The notes under the pieces are model-generated. The model did not search any database and was not told the DNA's origin. It worked only from the letters and a program-made list of their open reading frames with translations. 64,000 bases of DNA from Saccharopolyspora shandongensis (GTDB taxonomy: Bacteria > Actinomycetota > Actinomycetes > Mycobacteriales > Pseudonocardiaceae). Below, one piece after another: positions 27,482 to 36,698 of the stretch. Position numbers and translations under genes: made by a program. The stretch is taken from contig NZ_FNOK01000048.1 of assembly GCF_900106995.1 (NCBI RefSeq), forward strand, positions 1 through 64,000, in the 5' to 3' direction. Every line of letters begins with the position of its first letter. The stretch's first letter is position 1.

Positions 27482-27691
27482 TCCTCTGATTCCTCGGGCT
27501 GTCGCCCGGGAATGTCGCAGTTCTGCGCTTCCGCTCGGATCTCGTGGGCGCCTTGGATTGCCATAGCGCTCCCGCCTTGTGCCTGCGGAACCGCCTTCAT
27601 CGCAATGCTTTTCGGCGGACTCCCGTCGACCACTCCCAGGCCGCGTCGCCGCGCTGCGGTCGGCGCATGCCGTTTTGCTCAGGAGACACGC

Positions 27692-29026
27692 ATGAGTGCT
27701 GACGCTTCTTCCGCCGCTCTCGACCAGTCCGCCTGGTCGTTCGACACGCTTCAGGTGCACGCCGGCGCCCAGCCCGACCCGGCGACCGGTGCGCGCGCGG
27801 TGCCGATCTACCAGACGACGTCGTACGTCTTCCGGGACACCGAACACGCCGCGAACCTGTTCAACCTCAGCGAACCCGGCAACATCTACACGCGGATCAA
27901 CAACCCCACCCAGGAGGTCCTCGAGAACCGCGTGTCCGCGCTGGAAGGCGGCGTGGCGGCGGTGGCGCTGGCGTCCGGCCAGGCCGCCGAGACGCTGACC
28001 ATCCTCACCCTGGCGCAGGCCGGGGACCACGTGGTGTCCAGCTCTTCGCTGTACGGCGGCACCCACAACCTCCTCCGGCACACCCTGCCGAAACTGGGCA
28101 TCGAGGTCAGCTTCGTCGAGGACCCCGACGACCTCGACGCCTGGCGGGCCGCCGCACGCCCGAACACGAAGCTGTTCTTCGCCGAAACGCTCGGCAATCC
28201 GCGGGCGAACGTGCTGGACGTGCGGGCCGTCGCCGACGTGGCGCACGAGGCCGGGGTCCCGCTCGTCGTCGACAACACCATCGCGACGCCGTACCTGCTG
28301 CGGCCGATCGAGCACGGGGCGGACATCGTCGTGCACTCGGCGACGAAGTACCTCGGCGGCCACGGCACCGCCATCGGCGGCGTGGTCGTCGACGGCGGCA
28401 CCTTCGACTTCGGCGCCCACTCCGAGCGGTTCCCGGGATTCGTCGAGCCCGACCCGTCCTACCACGGCCTGCAGTACTGGCCCGCCCTCGGCCACGGCGC
28501 CTTCGCGGCGAAGCTGCGGGTGCAGGGACTGCGCGACCTCGGCCCCGCCATCTCGCCGTTCAACGCCTTCCTCCTGTTGCAGGGGCTGGAAACGCTGTCG
28601 CTGCGGATCGAGCGGCACACGCGCAACGCGCAGATCCTCGCCGAATGGCTCAGCGAGCGCGACGAGGTCGAGTCGGTGCACTACGCCGGTCTCACCTCCA
28701 GCCGGTGGTACGAAGCCGGGCAGAAGTACCTGCCCCGCGGCGCGGGCGCCGTCGTGTCGTTCGAGCTGCGCGGAGGCACGTCCGCCGGGCGAGCATTCGT
28801 CGACGGCGTGCAGCTTTTCAGCCACCTGGTGAACATCGGCGACGTGCGCAGCCTCATCGCGCACCCGGCGAGCACCACGCACGGCCAGCTCAGCGAGCAG
28901 GACCAGCTGCTCGCCGGTGTCACGCCGGGCCTCGTCCGGTTGTCGGTGGGCATCGAAGCCGTCGAGGACCTCAAGGCCGACCTCGAAGCCGGTTTCCGCG
29001 CGGCCAAGGCCGAGCTGGAGCGATGA
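27692..29026 (+). CDS. metY: O-acetylhomoserine sulfhydrylase
   Basis: 444 residues of the PLP-dependent Cys/Met metabolism family. It replaces the acetyl group of O-acetylhomoserine with sulfide to give homocysteine. [20 protein letters not shown], the PLP-lysine motif [11 protein letters not shown] and [14 protein letters not shown] are diagnostic. ATG 27692 has AGGAG at 27681-27685; the open frame upstream lacks homology and covers the leader region. It overlaps metX by 4 bases (ATGA). Expression is probably governed by the leader peptide upstream. Confidence 0.96.
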   Translation: MSADASSAALDQSAWSFDTLQVHAGAQPDPATGARAVPIYQTTSYVFRDTEHAANLFNLSEPGNIYTRINNPTQEVLENRVSALEGGVAAVALASGQAAETLTILTLAQAGDHVVSSSSLYGGTHNLLRHTLPKLGIEVSFVEDPDDLDAWRAAARPNTKLFFAETLGNPRANVLDVRAVADVAHEAGVPLVVDNTIATPYLLRPIEHGADIVVHSATKYLGGHGTAIGGVVVDGGTFDFGAHSERFPGFVEPDPSYHGLQYWPALGHGAFAAKLRVQGLRDLGPAISPFNAFLLLQGLETLSLRIERHTRNAQILAEWLSERDEVESVHYAGLTSSRWYEAGQKYLPRGAGAVVSFELRGGTSAGRAFVDGVQLFSHLVNIGDVRSLIAHPASTTHGQLSEQDQLLAGVTPGLVRLSVGIEAVEDLKADLEAGFRAAKAELER

Positions 29027-30198
29027 GCCGACCGCAGGCGACCGGCTCCCTTCCCGCCACCGGGGCGTGGCGGGAGGGGAGCCCGGCCGGTCGGCGCCGG
29101 TGGCTGCGCCTGCGCGAGCCGCTGCGGCTGGACGCGGGCGGCGAGCTCCCGGCGGCCAGCCTGGCTTACGAGACCTGGGGAAGCCTCAACCGCGACGCTT
29201 CGAACGCGGTGCTCGTGCTGCACGCCCTGACCGGCGACAGCCACGTCGCCGGGCCGGCCGGTGAAGGCCACCCGAGCCCAGGCTGGTGGGACGCGCTCGT
29301 GGGGCCGGGCCGGGCGCTGGACACCGATCGGTGGTTCGTCGTCGCCCCGAACGCGATCGGCGGCTGCCAGGGCAGCACCGGCCCGGCCGGTGCCGCGCCC
29401 GACGGAAGTCCTTGGGGCGGCAGGTTTCCCGTGATCACCGTGCGGGATTCGGTGCGCGCGGAGGCGCGGCTCGCTGACGAGCTCGGGGTGCGGTCGTGGG
29501 CGGCGGTGATCGGCGGCTCGTTCGGCGGGATGCGCGCGCTGGAATGGGCCGCCACCTACCCGGACCGGGTGTCGGCGGCACTGCTGCTGAGCTGCTGCGC
29601 CGTGGCCTCTGCGGAGCAGATCGCCTGGTCCTCGGCGCAGATCCAGGCGATCCGGGCGGATCCGGACTGGCTGGGCGGCCACTACCACGACCTGCCCGCC
29701 GGTCGCGGCCCGCACGCCGGGCTGGGCGTGGCCCGGCGGATCGCGCACATCACCTACCGCAGCCCGCAGGAGCTCCAGGACCGCTTCGGCATCGACCACC
29801 AGGACGGCGAGAACCCCTGGAACGGTGGCCGGTACTCCGTCGAGTCCTATTTGGACCACCACGCCGACAAGCTGGTGCGACGCTTCGACGCGGCCAGCTA
29901 CGTGACGCTGGCGCAGGCGATGTCCGGGCACGACGTGGGCCGGGGGAGAGGCGGGGAAGAGGCGGCGCTGAGCCGGATCCGGGCGCGGACCTGCGTGGCC
30001 GGTGTGGACAGCGACCGCCTCTTCCCGCTGCACCAGCAGCGCCGCCTCGCCGAGGCGATCCCCGGCGCCGGGCCGCTGCGTACCATCACCTCGCTGCACG
30101 GCCACGACGGATTCCTGATCGAGACGGCGCAGGTCGCCGAGCTGGTCCGCGAACTGCTGCCGGATCGCGGACCGGCACGGCTGCAACCGTCGGTCTGA
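29023..30198 (+). CDS. metX: Homoserine O-acetyltransferase
   Basis: 391 residues with an alpha/beta-hydrolase fold. LAYETWGSLN and LHALTGDSHVAG open the domain, GGSFGGMRALEWA holds the nucleophile Ser, GVDSDRLFP the Asp and HGHDGFLIE the His. It acetylates homoserine from acetyl-CoA and feeds the product to MetY, whose gene overlaps it. A lid region rich in helices (about 190-310) is present. The start ATG 29023 is set by the overlap with the metY stop. Confidence 0.96.
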   Translation: MSRPQATGSLPATGAWREGSPAGRRRWLRLREPLRLDAGGELPAASLAYETWGSLNRDASNAVLVLHALTGDSHVAGPAGEGHPSPGWWDALVGPGRALDTDRWFVVAPNAIGGCQGSTGPAGAAPDGSPWGGRFPVITVRDSVRAEARLADELGVRSWAAVIGGSFGGMRALEWAATYPDRVSAALLLSCCAVASAEQIAWSSAQIQAIRADPDWLGGHYHDLPAGRGPHAGLGVARRIAHITYRSPQELQDRFGIDHQDGENPWNGGRYSVESYLDHHADKLVRRFDAASYVTLAQAMSGHDVGRGRGGEEAALSRIRARTCVAGVDSDRLFPLHQQRRLAEAIPGAGPLRTITSLHGHDGFLIETAQVAELVRELLPDRGPARLQPSV

Positions 30199-30234
30199 TG
30201 CAGGGAGGCGGGTTCCGTCGGTTGCAGCGAGCTC

Positions 30235-30381
30235 TCAGCGGACTAGGAGTTCATGATCGCGGCCGGGTTGCGTGATTGCGGTTGTCCTGCCGGTGCCGGC
30301 TTGGCCGGTGACGATCAATCCGCGGCGACCGGCGATCTGGTGTCGCTTGAGCAGCACCAAGCGGCGGCCCGTGGTGAACAC
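30235..30381 (-). pseudogene. Fragment of a TniB-like AAA ATPase from a transposon
   Basis: The last 48 codons of a minus-strand frame read LLKRHQIAGRRGLIVTGQAG then TGRTTAITQ and HELLVR. This matches the Walker A neighbourhood of TniB-like transposition ATPases, which have about 300 residues. The Walker Lys is Arg (TGRTT), and no Walker B or C-terminal domain follows. It is a decayed relic. Confidence 0.6.
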
Positions 30382-30455
30382 CGAGAGTGGTGGTCCAGTC
30401 GTACCTCGTATGCCGTGTGGCGGCTTCTGCATCCCGGGAACCTGGCACCGAAGTC

Positions 30456-30959
30456 TCACGGGTTTGGCTTTCGATGTGGGGCCTGATCGATCTGTTCGCG
30501 AAGGATGTCGCCGTGTCCTGCGTGCCGTGCGAATTCTTCGATCATGGCGAGCAGGGTCCATCGCATGCTGACTGTTCCTTCACGCGGGTTGTCCTTGGTG
30601 TCGTCGAGGCTGAAGCGGGCGGCGATCTCACGTGATCGTTGGCTTGCGCGTTCGAACTCGGCGATCACGTCGGCTAGCGGCTCGTCATCTGTGACGGTGA
30701 AGGTGCCCTCGTCCCGGTTCGAGTATCCGTCGCATTCGGATTCGTCGAGGCCCGCCCAGAATCGTTGGAACCAGATCCGTTCGGCGGCCGCGGCATGCTT
30801 GATCAAGGAGATCGGTGTCGTCAGTGAAGCGACGAGTCGGCGGCGGGCGTCGGCTTCGGAGAGGCCGCGTGCGGTCTCGATCAGGGCTTCGCGGTTGCGA
30901 TCGAGCATGTCCTCGATGATCGCTCGTTCGATTCCGTTGGTAATTCTGTTGGTACTCAT
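30456..30959 (-). CDS. DinB-family (DUF664) protein
   Basis: 167 residues of the mycothiol-dependent-enzyme-like DinB fold. It has a four-helix bundle, an early His in LIKHAAAAERIWFQRFW, WTLLAMIEEFARHAGHGDIL at the C-terminus with two further His, and REQID at the end. The three His form the usual metal site. Members include mycothiol or bacillithiol S-transferases and detoxification enzymes. The specific substrate is unknown. ATG 30959 is the start. No operon partner. Confidence 0.88.
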   Translation of the reverse strand: MSTNRITNGIERAIIEDMLDRNREALIETARGLSEADARRRLVASLTTPISLIKHAAAAERIWFQRFWAGLDESECDGYSNRDEGTFTVTDDEPLADVIAEFERASQRSREIAARFSLDDTKDNPREGTVSMRWTLLAMIEEFARHAGHGDILREQIDQAPHRKPNP

Positions 30960-31393
30960 GGGCTTTCACTCCGTTCTTTTGCGCGGCCGAAGAACCTGTG
31001 CGGTCTCACGTCCGATCGGTCTGGTCGGCGTCAAGGCTGCGGTTCGACGCGGGGTTGACGACAGGGACGATGCATCCAGAGGCTGGAACGAGTCGAGGCG
31101 TTCGATGTGCTCACCGCTTTGATGCGCAGGGAGCGTGTCGGTGCGGGCAGAACTGAAACACCGCAGCCGAGATCAGTCGCCGGGCAGATCCGGTGAAGGC
31201 GCCGACGTCACTATCCTATCGTGTCCTGGAGGGTGGCGTCGGCGAAGTAGGTGAGTACCAGGTCAACTGGGACAGGACGGTGACGCGCTGGGCCAGGTCG
31301 CATCCGGTCGTTGAATCTCGCCGGCTTGGTGGGACTGTGCCACCTTCGAGGAGGCAGGACACCGCGTGGCTTACCCGATATGGGAGACACGCC
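30960..31393. other. Gap without a supported gene
   Basis: 434 bases between the DinB-like gene and the end of the LAL regulator gene. I see no family match in any frame and no strong hairpin. Confidence 0.4.
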
Positions 31394-34258
31394 CTAGTTC
31401 TTCAGCTGCTCGCGGGAGGTGACGCCGAGCTTTCTCAGCACTCTCGCCGCGTGGTGCTCGACCGTGCGCGGTGAGAGGAACAGGATTCCGGCGATCTCGC
31501 GGTTCGTGTGCCCGCAGGCGAGCAGCCGCGCCACCTCTTCTTCGCGCGGTGACAGCTCGTCGCCGTAACCCCGGCGGCCCCGGCGGGAAGGCTTGCCGCC
31601 GCCCGCGCCGCGCAGCAGGTGGCGGCACCTCGCCGCGTCGCGGGTGGCTCCGAGGCGGTCGAACACGTCGACCAGCGCGGACAGCTCCTCCTGCGCAGGT
31701 CCCGGATCGGTGGGCAGCAGGCACGTGGCCGCTCGTTCGGCGACCATCGCCGCGTAGTAGGGCACCGGCAGTTCCTCGTAGTGCGCGACCGAATCGCGGT
31801 AGTGCGTCATCGCCGCGGTCCGGTCTCCCCGGTGTTCGGCCAGCCGGCCGCGGCACTGGGCCAGCGCCGCCACCGCGAGCGGCACGCCCGAACCCGCGAT
31901 TCCGGCGGCGATCTCGTCCACCACTCGCGCCGCGTCCGCTTCGCGGTCCGCCGCCAGGTACACCGCGACCGCCACCGGGCCCAGCTCGCCGCTCCACGCC
32001 CAGACCCCCTTGCGCCGCAAGATGTCCAGCCCCCGGTCGACGTCCGCGCAGGCCTTCGCCGGCTCGTCCTGGGACAGCAGGGTCCAGGCCAGCCCCGCGC
32101 AGCCGGCGATCGCGACCGGGCTGATCGCCTCGTCCGGGGCGAAGGCGCCCGTTTCGGTGAGGTGGCTGGTCGCCCTCGCCCATTCGCCGCGGGCCATCGC
32201 GAGCGAACCCAGCACCAGGCTCAGCTCGCTGACCACCGGGAACAGGTCCCGGTACTCGTCGAGCATCCGGTGCGCCCGCTCGTCGAGCCCGGCCCACTCG
32301 CCAGTCAGCCAGTCCAGCCGGGTCCGGGTGGCCCTGGCCGTGCTGATCACGAACGGGGCGCCGCAGCGGGCGGCGATCCGCAGGCCGCCGCGCAGCAGCT
32401 CGTCGGCGATCCGCAGGTGCCCGGTCCACTCGCACGCGTCGGCCAGGTTGCAGCGCAGCCGCGCGAGGTGGCGCTGCTCGCCGACCGTCGCCACCTCCTC
32501 CGGCAGCTCGTCGAGCGAGGCGAGCACGGTGGCGTCGCCGAGGTGCATGCGCGAGCCGAACTCGTTGGCCTGCAACGACAACCGCAGTTCGCCAGTGGCC
32601 TTCGACCGGTATTCGGTGAGCCGCGCGAGCCACGGCCGGATCTCGTCGAGCGGTGTCTGCCCGACGTAGGGCATCGCCAGCACCGCGGTGCCGCGCGCGG
32701 CCAGGTCCGGGCATTCCGACAGCTCGTTGATCGCCCGCTCGACCTCCGAACGTGCCTCCACCAGCCCGCCCGCCTGCCGCAGCAACAGCAGCCCCCGGTA
32801 CAGCCGCACCTCGCCGCGCGCCGACGTGGACAGCCGCCGGTCGCTGAGCAGCCGTTCCAGCGTTTTGGTCGGATCGTGCTGGTCCAGGCCGGTGTGCGCG
32901 ATCTGGCCGAGCTTGATCGCGAGCCGGTCGACGTGCTCGGCGGGCAGCCCCGGCTCTTTCAGCAACCGCTGCAGCAGCTCGGTGGCGGTCGCCGCGTCGC
33001 CGATCTCGGCGGCCCGGTCGGCGGCAGCCTCCCCGTAGGAAAGCCACTCCGAAACCCGGCCGGCGCGCTCGCTGTGCTCGGCGAGCTGCTTCAGCGGCTT
33101 GGGCTCGACCCCGGCCAGCACGTCGATCGCGCGCGCGTGCAGGTGCGCGCGATCCGGGCCGGTGATGGTGTCGTAGACGGCTTTCCTGGCCAGCGAATGC
33201 CGAAAGCCGTAGCCGCCGTCCAGCTCGTGCAGCACGTGACCGCTCAACGCGTGCGTCAGCGCGGTGCGCAGTCGCGGCTCCGGGACGCCGGCGACCGCGC
33301 CGAGCAGTCCCTCCGTCGCGGGCGCGCCGAGCACCGCGGCCGTCTCGACGAGCCTGGTCGCCGCGGTCGGCAGCACGGCGAGCCGCTCGGCCATCGCGTC
33401 CCGCAGCAGCACCGGCACCTCGACCGCGTCGAGCAGCCGGCGGGCGGCGGCGCCGTCGGTGCGCACCGTGCCGACGGTGTTGCGCAGCGCCCGCAACGTT
33501 TCTTCGACGACGAACGGGACTCCGGCCGTGCATTCGTGCAGCCGGGCGGCGAATTCCGCGGACACCTGCTTCTCGCCGAGGATCGCCTCGGTCAGCGCGC
33601 GGACGTCGTCCACGCCGAGCGGGCTCAGCGCCAGGACCACGCTGACCACGCCGTTGGGTGGCCGGTAGGCGCCGCCCAGCGGCAGTCCGCCGGGCACGTC
33701 CTCGCGCCGGTAGGTCACCACGATCGTCATGTTCGGCGGCGGGTCGCTCATCAGGAACCGCACCAGCTGCCGGGTGCCGTCGTCGGCCCACTGCAGGTCC
33801 TCGATGGCGAGCAGCACCGGGCCCAGCGCGCCGACCAGCTCGCGCACCGCGCGGAACAGCCGGTGCCGCTCCGCGCGCGGGTCGCCGAGCGGGTCCGGCG
33901 CGGGCGGCAGGTGCTCGGCGATCTCCGGGAGCAGCGGGCCGAGGACGCCGGTGACCGGGCTCAGCTCCGGCCGCCGCGCGGGCCTCGCGCCGCGCAGCGC
34001 CTCCAGAACCGCCCCGTACGGGAACGGTTCACCTACCTGACGGCAGTACCCGATGAGCGAGGTGGCCGGTCCGAGCTCGCCGGCGAGCACCTCGGTCAGC
34101 AGCCGGCTCTTGCCGACTCCGGCCTCGCCCTCGACCAGCACCACGGCCGGGTGCAAAACGGCCACCGCCTGCAGCGATGCGAGCTGCTCGGCGCGCCCGA
34201 CCAGCACCGGTGAGCTGGTGCGGATCTGCGGGCGAACGGGGCGCCGGGTGCGCGCCAT
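31394..34258 (-). CDS. LAL-type LuxR-family regulator with AAA ATPase domain
   Basis: 954 residues. Walker A is GEAGVGKS (about 44-51), Walker B LLAIEDLQWAD near 155, then a long helical TPR-like middle and a C-terminal LuxR helix-turn-helix (ELSPREEEVARLLACGHTNR, REIAGILFLSPRTVEHHAAR, VLRKLGVTSREQL). This is the large ATP-binding LuxR type often tied to secondary metabolism, morphology or exoenzyme control. ATG 34258 has GGGGAG upstream. It diverges from the secreted protease gene and may regulate it. Confidence 0.95.
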   Translation of the reverse strand: MARTRRPVRPQIRTSSPVLVGRAEQLASLQAVAVLHPAVVLVEGEAGVGKSRLLTEVLAGELGPATSLIGYCRQVGEPFPYGAVLEALRGARPARRPELSPVTGVLGPLLPEIAEHLPPAPDPLGDPRAERHRLFRAVRELVGALGPVLLAIEDLQWADDGTRQLVRFLMSDPPPNMTIVVTYRREDVPGGLPLGGAYRPPNGVVSVVLALSPLGVDDVRALTEAILGEKQVSAEFAARLHECTAGVPFVVEETLRALRNTVGTVRTDGAAARRLLDAVEVPVLLRDAMAERLAVLPTAATRLVETAAVLGAPATEGLLGAVAGVPEPRLRTALTHALSGHVLHELDGGYGFRHSLARKAVYDTITGPDRAHLHARAIDVLAGVEPKPLKQLAEHSERAGRVSEWLSYGEAAADRAAEIGDAATATELLQRLLKEPGLPAEHVDRLAIKLGQIAHTGLDQHDPTKTLERLLSDRRLSTSARGEVRLYRGLLLLRQAGGLVEARSEVERAINELSECPDLAARGTAVLAMPYVGQTPLDEIRPWLARLTEYRSKATGELRLSLQANEFGSRMHLGDATVLASLDELPEEVATVGEQRHLARLRCNLADACEWTGHLRIADELLRGGLRIAARCGAPFVISTARATRTRLDWLTGEWAGLDERAHRMLDEYRDLFPVVSELSLVLGSLAMARGEWARATSHLTETGAFAPDEAISPVAIAGCAGLAWTLLSQDEPAKACADVDRGLDILRRKGVWAWSGELGPVAVAVYLAADREADAARVVDEIAAGIAGSGVPLAVAALAQCRGRLAEHRGDRTAAMTHYRDSVAHYEELPVPYYAAMVAERAATCLLPTDPGPAQEELSALVDVFDRLGATRDAARCRHLLRGAGGGKPSRRGRRGYGDELSPREEEVARLLACGHTNREIAGILFLSPRTVEHHAARVLRKLGVTSREQLKN

Positions 34259-34281
34259 GTGCTCTCCCCTCGCCGAAAGAC

Positions 34282-34295
34282 ACGTACCCCTACGT
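34282..34295. promoter_or_regulatory. Short inverted repeat in the LuxR/subtilase divergent promoter
   Basis: ACGTA-CCCC-TACGT is symmetric and contains TACCCCT, a match to the NarL/LuxR-type heptamer TACYYMT. It lies 24 bases upstream of the LAL regulator start. A binding site for that regulator is possible, but the match is short. Confidence 0.35.
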
Positions 34296-34402
34296 AATGA
34301 AACACGGATTGATCATCATCAGGGCATCAGTCGATCGTGTCGGAAATGGCTGTGCGGCACCACCTCCGTATGGCAGCCATAACTGAAGAGGGAGCACCCG
34401 AC

Positions 34403-35602
34403 ATGCGACAAGGACGCAAGATCCGGCTGATCACCGCGCTCGGCGCGGGTGTTTTCGCCGCTGCGCTGGCCACCGCTCCAGCCACCGCGGCCCCGACCGG
34501 CAAGATCCTCCCCGCCGCGGAGCCGGTCACCGGCAGCTACATCGTGGTGCTGAAGGACCTGAACGCGACCGCGGCCTCGACCACGAGCACCACCGCGCGC
34601 CTCGTCGCGCAGTACGGCGGCACCACGACCGCCACCTACACCTCGACCATCCGCGGCTTCGCGGCGAAGCTCGACGAGGCCGCGGCCAAGCGGCTGGCCG
34701 GCGACCCGGCGGTCGCGTACGTGCAGCAGGACGGCGTCGCCCGGATCGCAGGCACCCAGCAGAACCCCACCTGGGGCCTGGATCGCATCGACCAGAACAA
34801 CCTGCCGCTCGACCGCAGCTACACCTACCCGAACACCGGGTCGGGGGCGACGGCGTACATCCTCGACACCGGCGTGGACAAGCGGCACCCCGACCTGGAG
34901 GGCCGCGTCAGCGACGGCCGCGACTTCATCGACAACGACGGCGACGCCTCCGACTGCCAGGGCCACGGCACGCACGTGGCCGGCACCGTCGGCTCGAAGA
35001 CGTACGGCGTGGCGAAGCAGGTGAAGCTGGTCAGCGTCCGCGTGCTCAACTGCCAGGGTTCGGGCCAGTACTCCCAGATCATCTCCGGCATCGACTGGGT
35101 GGCCCGCAACGCCACCAAGCCCGCGGTGGCGAACATGAGCCTCGGCGGCGGTGCCGACACCGCGACCGACAACGCGGTGCGGAGGGCGATCCAGAGCGGC
35201 GTCACCTTCGCCGTGGCGTCCGGGAATTCGAACACCGACGCCTGCAGCTCGACGCCTGCCCGCGTGCCGGAGGCGATCACGGTCAACGCCACCGACCGGC
35301 AGGACAGCCGGTCGTCGTTCTCCAACTACGGACGCTGCACCGACATCTTCGCGCCGGGCACCGACATCACGTCCACCCTCAACGGCGGCGGCTCCGGCGG
35401 CAAGAGCGGCACGTCGATGGCGACCCCGCACGTGGCGGGCGCGGTCGCGCTGTACCTGACGGCGAACCCGTCGGCGACGCCGGCGCAGGTGCGCGACGCG
35501 CTGGTGAACAACGGAATCCAGAACGCGGTGCGCAACCCGGGCTCCGGCTCGACGAACCGCCTGCTGAACGTCGGCTTCATCAAGGGCGGCGGCGCTTACT
35601 GA
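34403..35602 (+). CDS. Secreted subtilisin-like serine protease (S8)
   Basis: 399 residues. The signal peptide is residues 1-30 (ending APATAAP), followed by an I9 inhibitor propeptide (SYIVVLKDLNATA, IRGFAAKLDEAAAKRL). The mature enzyme begins near TQQNPTWGLDRID. The catalytic triad is Asp155 (LDTGVD), His188 (GHGTHVAG) and Ser338 (GTSMATPHVAG). It resembles aqualysin/proteinase K-type exoproteases without a C-terminal add-on. I chose ATG 34403 because AGAGGGAG is upstream and the signal peptide begins there. It is followed by a clear terminator. Confidence 0.96.
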   Translation: MRQGRKIRLITALGAGVFAAALATAPATAAPTGKILPAAEPVTGSYIVVLKDLNATAASTTSTTARLVAQYGGTTTATYTSTIRGFAAKLDEAAAKRLAGDPAVAYVQQDGVARIAGTQQNPTWGLDRIDQNNLPLDRSYTYPNTGSGATAYILDTGVDKRHPDLEGRVSDGRDFIDNDGDASDCQGHGTHVAGTVGSKTYGVAKQVKLVSVRVLNCQGSGQYSQIISGIDWVARNATKPAVANMSLGGGADTATDNAVRRAIQSGVTFAVASGNSNTDACSSTPARVPEAITVNATDRQDSRSSFSNYGRCTDIFAPGTDITSTLNGGGSGGKSGTSMATPHVAGAVALYLTANPSATPAQVRDALVNNGIQNAVRNPGSGSTNRLLNVGFIKGGGAY

Positions 35603-35619
35603 TACCGACCGGTGAAATC

Positions 35620-35650
35620 GGAAGGCCCCGCACTGCAGGCGGGGCCTTCC
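35620..35650 (+). terminator. Rho-independent terminator of the protease gene
   Basis: GGAAGGCCCCGC (35620-35631) and GCGGGGCCTTCC (35639-35650) are perfect 12-bp arms with a 7-base loop, followed by CCCCGTTTTCG. It starts 18 bases after the protease stop. Confidence 0.88.
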
Positions 35651-35750
35651 CCCGTTTTCGCATAGCGGAGCCCTGATGTGGCCCGCTAGTGGTTGAGGTG
35701 ATCCAGCGTCATCCGAATTGCGAAAGGCGCGCGTTTCTGCTGGTCAAGTG

Positions 35751-35794
35751 CCGTGAGTGCTTTGGGGTGCCAGAGCGCCCCAAAACGCTCACGG
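35751..35794. terminator. Long hairpin downstream of the DUF397 gene
   Basis: CCGTGAGTGCTTTGGGG (35751-35767) pairs with CCCCAAAACGCTCACGG (35778-35794) over 17 positions with two mismatches. The loop is TGCCAGAGCG. It lies about 50 bases beyond the DUF397 stop and could terminate transcription in either direction, or be a dispersed hairpin repeat. Confidence 0.55.
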
Positions 35795-35844
35795 GTACGC
35801 AGGACCGAGCAGCGGATGAACCAGCAGGTCATGGCCGCTGCGGA

Positions 35845-36021
35845 TCAGCTGAGGTTCTTCAAAAAAGTCCGCCACGCGGCGTGACTGACCGTGATGTGCC
35901 CAGCATCAGGTGCCTTCGAATCCCGCACCGCCACACCAAGACCGGTTAATCGAACCTCGACGCAAGCGTCGTTGGCAGCACCGCTGCGGCTGCTCTTGAA
36001 CCAGCCGGTGTCGTAGTCCAT
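35845..36021 (-). CDS. DUF397 protein (WhiJ-module partner)
   Basis: 58 residues. GWFKSSRSGAANDACVEVR and VAVRDSKAPDAGHITVSHAAW are the hallmark DUF397 sequences. Such proteins work with an adjacent XRE/DUF5753 regulator in streptomycete WhiJ/AbaA-type modules, sometimes described as antagonist pairs. The ATG overlaps the stop of the regulator gene (TGATG), so it is translationally coupled to it. The regulator has lost its DNA-binding domain, which makes the state of this pair doubtful. It was missed as an ORF because of its length. Confidence 0.88.
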   Translation of the reverse strand: MDYDTGWFKSSRSGAANDACVEVRLTGLGVAVRDSKAPDAGHITVSHAAWRTFLKNLS

Positions 36022-36656
36022 CACTCCATGCCCTTCAGCTTGTCGATCAAGAGGGTGCGGGACGAATCCAGGTCCAGCGCCAACTCCCGCACCCGTTCGT
36101 AGGCGCGAAACATGGGGCCAGTGTCTGCCTCTTGATCGTGATATGTCGATGGCCCGTAGGGCACAGGAGCGAACGCGATCCGCGGTGCGGAAGGCGCGAA
36201 GTCAAGCGTGATGAGCCCGCCGTGGAGCAACGGGTTGTTCGGGACTGTCCGCGGAAGCACCTGGACGGCGATGTTAGGACGCTCGCCGAGCTGGAGAAGA
36301 TGCAGAACTTGCCCGCGCGCCACGGAAGTGCTGCCGACAACCTGGTCCAGCGCGATCTCGGTGACGACGAAGGAGATCGCCTTCGGTTCGCTGGCGTCGA
36401 GCACGCGACGTTGCTGCTCCAAGCGGAACGCGACGCGGTTCTCCAACTCTTGGTCCGAGGAATCCCACCAAACTCCGTCGCCTGTCGCGATGACTGCACG
36501 CACGTAGTCTGCGGGCCTTTGGGTGGCTATGCCCCTACTGGAGTTTCGCGCTCGATGTTCCTGCTGGTCACTCCAGCCGTGCGTACTTTGTGTCGCTATG
36601 GCAGCACAAAGTACGCACGGCTCCGGACCTGCCGGAACGTCCTTCCGGGCCGTCAT
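36021..36656 (-). pseudogene. XRE/DUF5753 regulator lacking its helix-turn-helix
   Basis: From about residue 43 the protein is a good DUF5753 domain: TQRPADYVRAVIATGDGVWW, then VAFRLEQQRRVL, GQVLHLLQLGERPNIAVQVL and LHGGLITLDFA. Family members carry an N-terminal XRE helix-turn-helix of about 70 residues, which is absent here. The first 40 residues match nothing and run across a perfect 17-bp inverted repeat. I read this as a gene whose 5' part was deleted. It still overlaps the DUF397 gene at its 3' end. A shortened protein from an internal start is possible. Confidence 0.65.
36576..36621. repeat. 17-bp perfect inverted repeat
   Basis: GCCGTGCGTACTTTGTG (36576-36592) and CACAAAGTACGCACGGC (36605-36621) flank a 12-base spacer. 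It lies between the end of the kinase gene (36699) and the DUF5753 domain. It could be an operator of the lost XRE protein, a terminator of the kinase gene, or the scar of the deletion. Confidence 0.8.
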
Positions 36657-36698
36657 GTCGCGGGCAAAACCGCGAAACTCCAGCCTTTGAGGTGCCCC

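Noticed and set aside
27482-27691. SAM riboswitch before metY
   Set aside because: I could not find the conserved SAM-I, SAM-II or SAM-IV core sequences. The leader peptide explains the long gap better.
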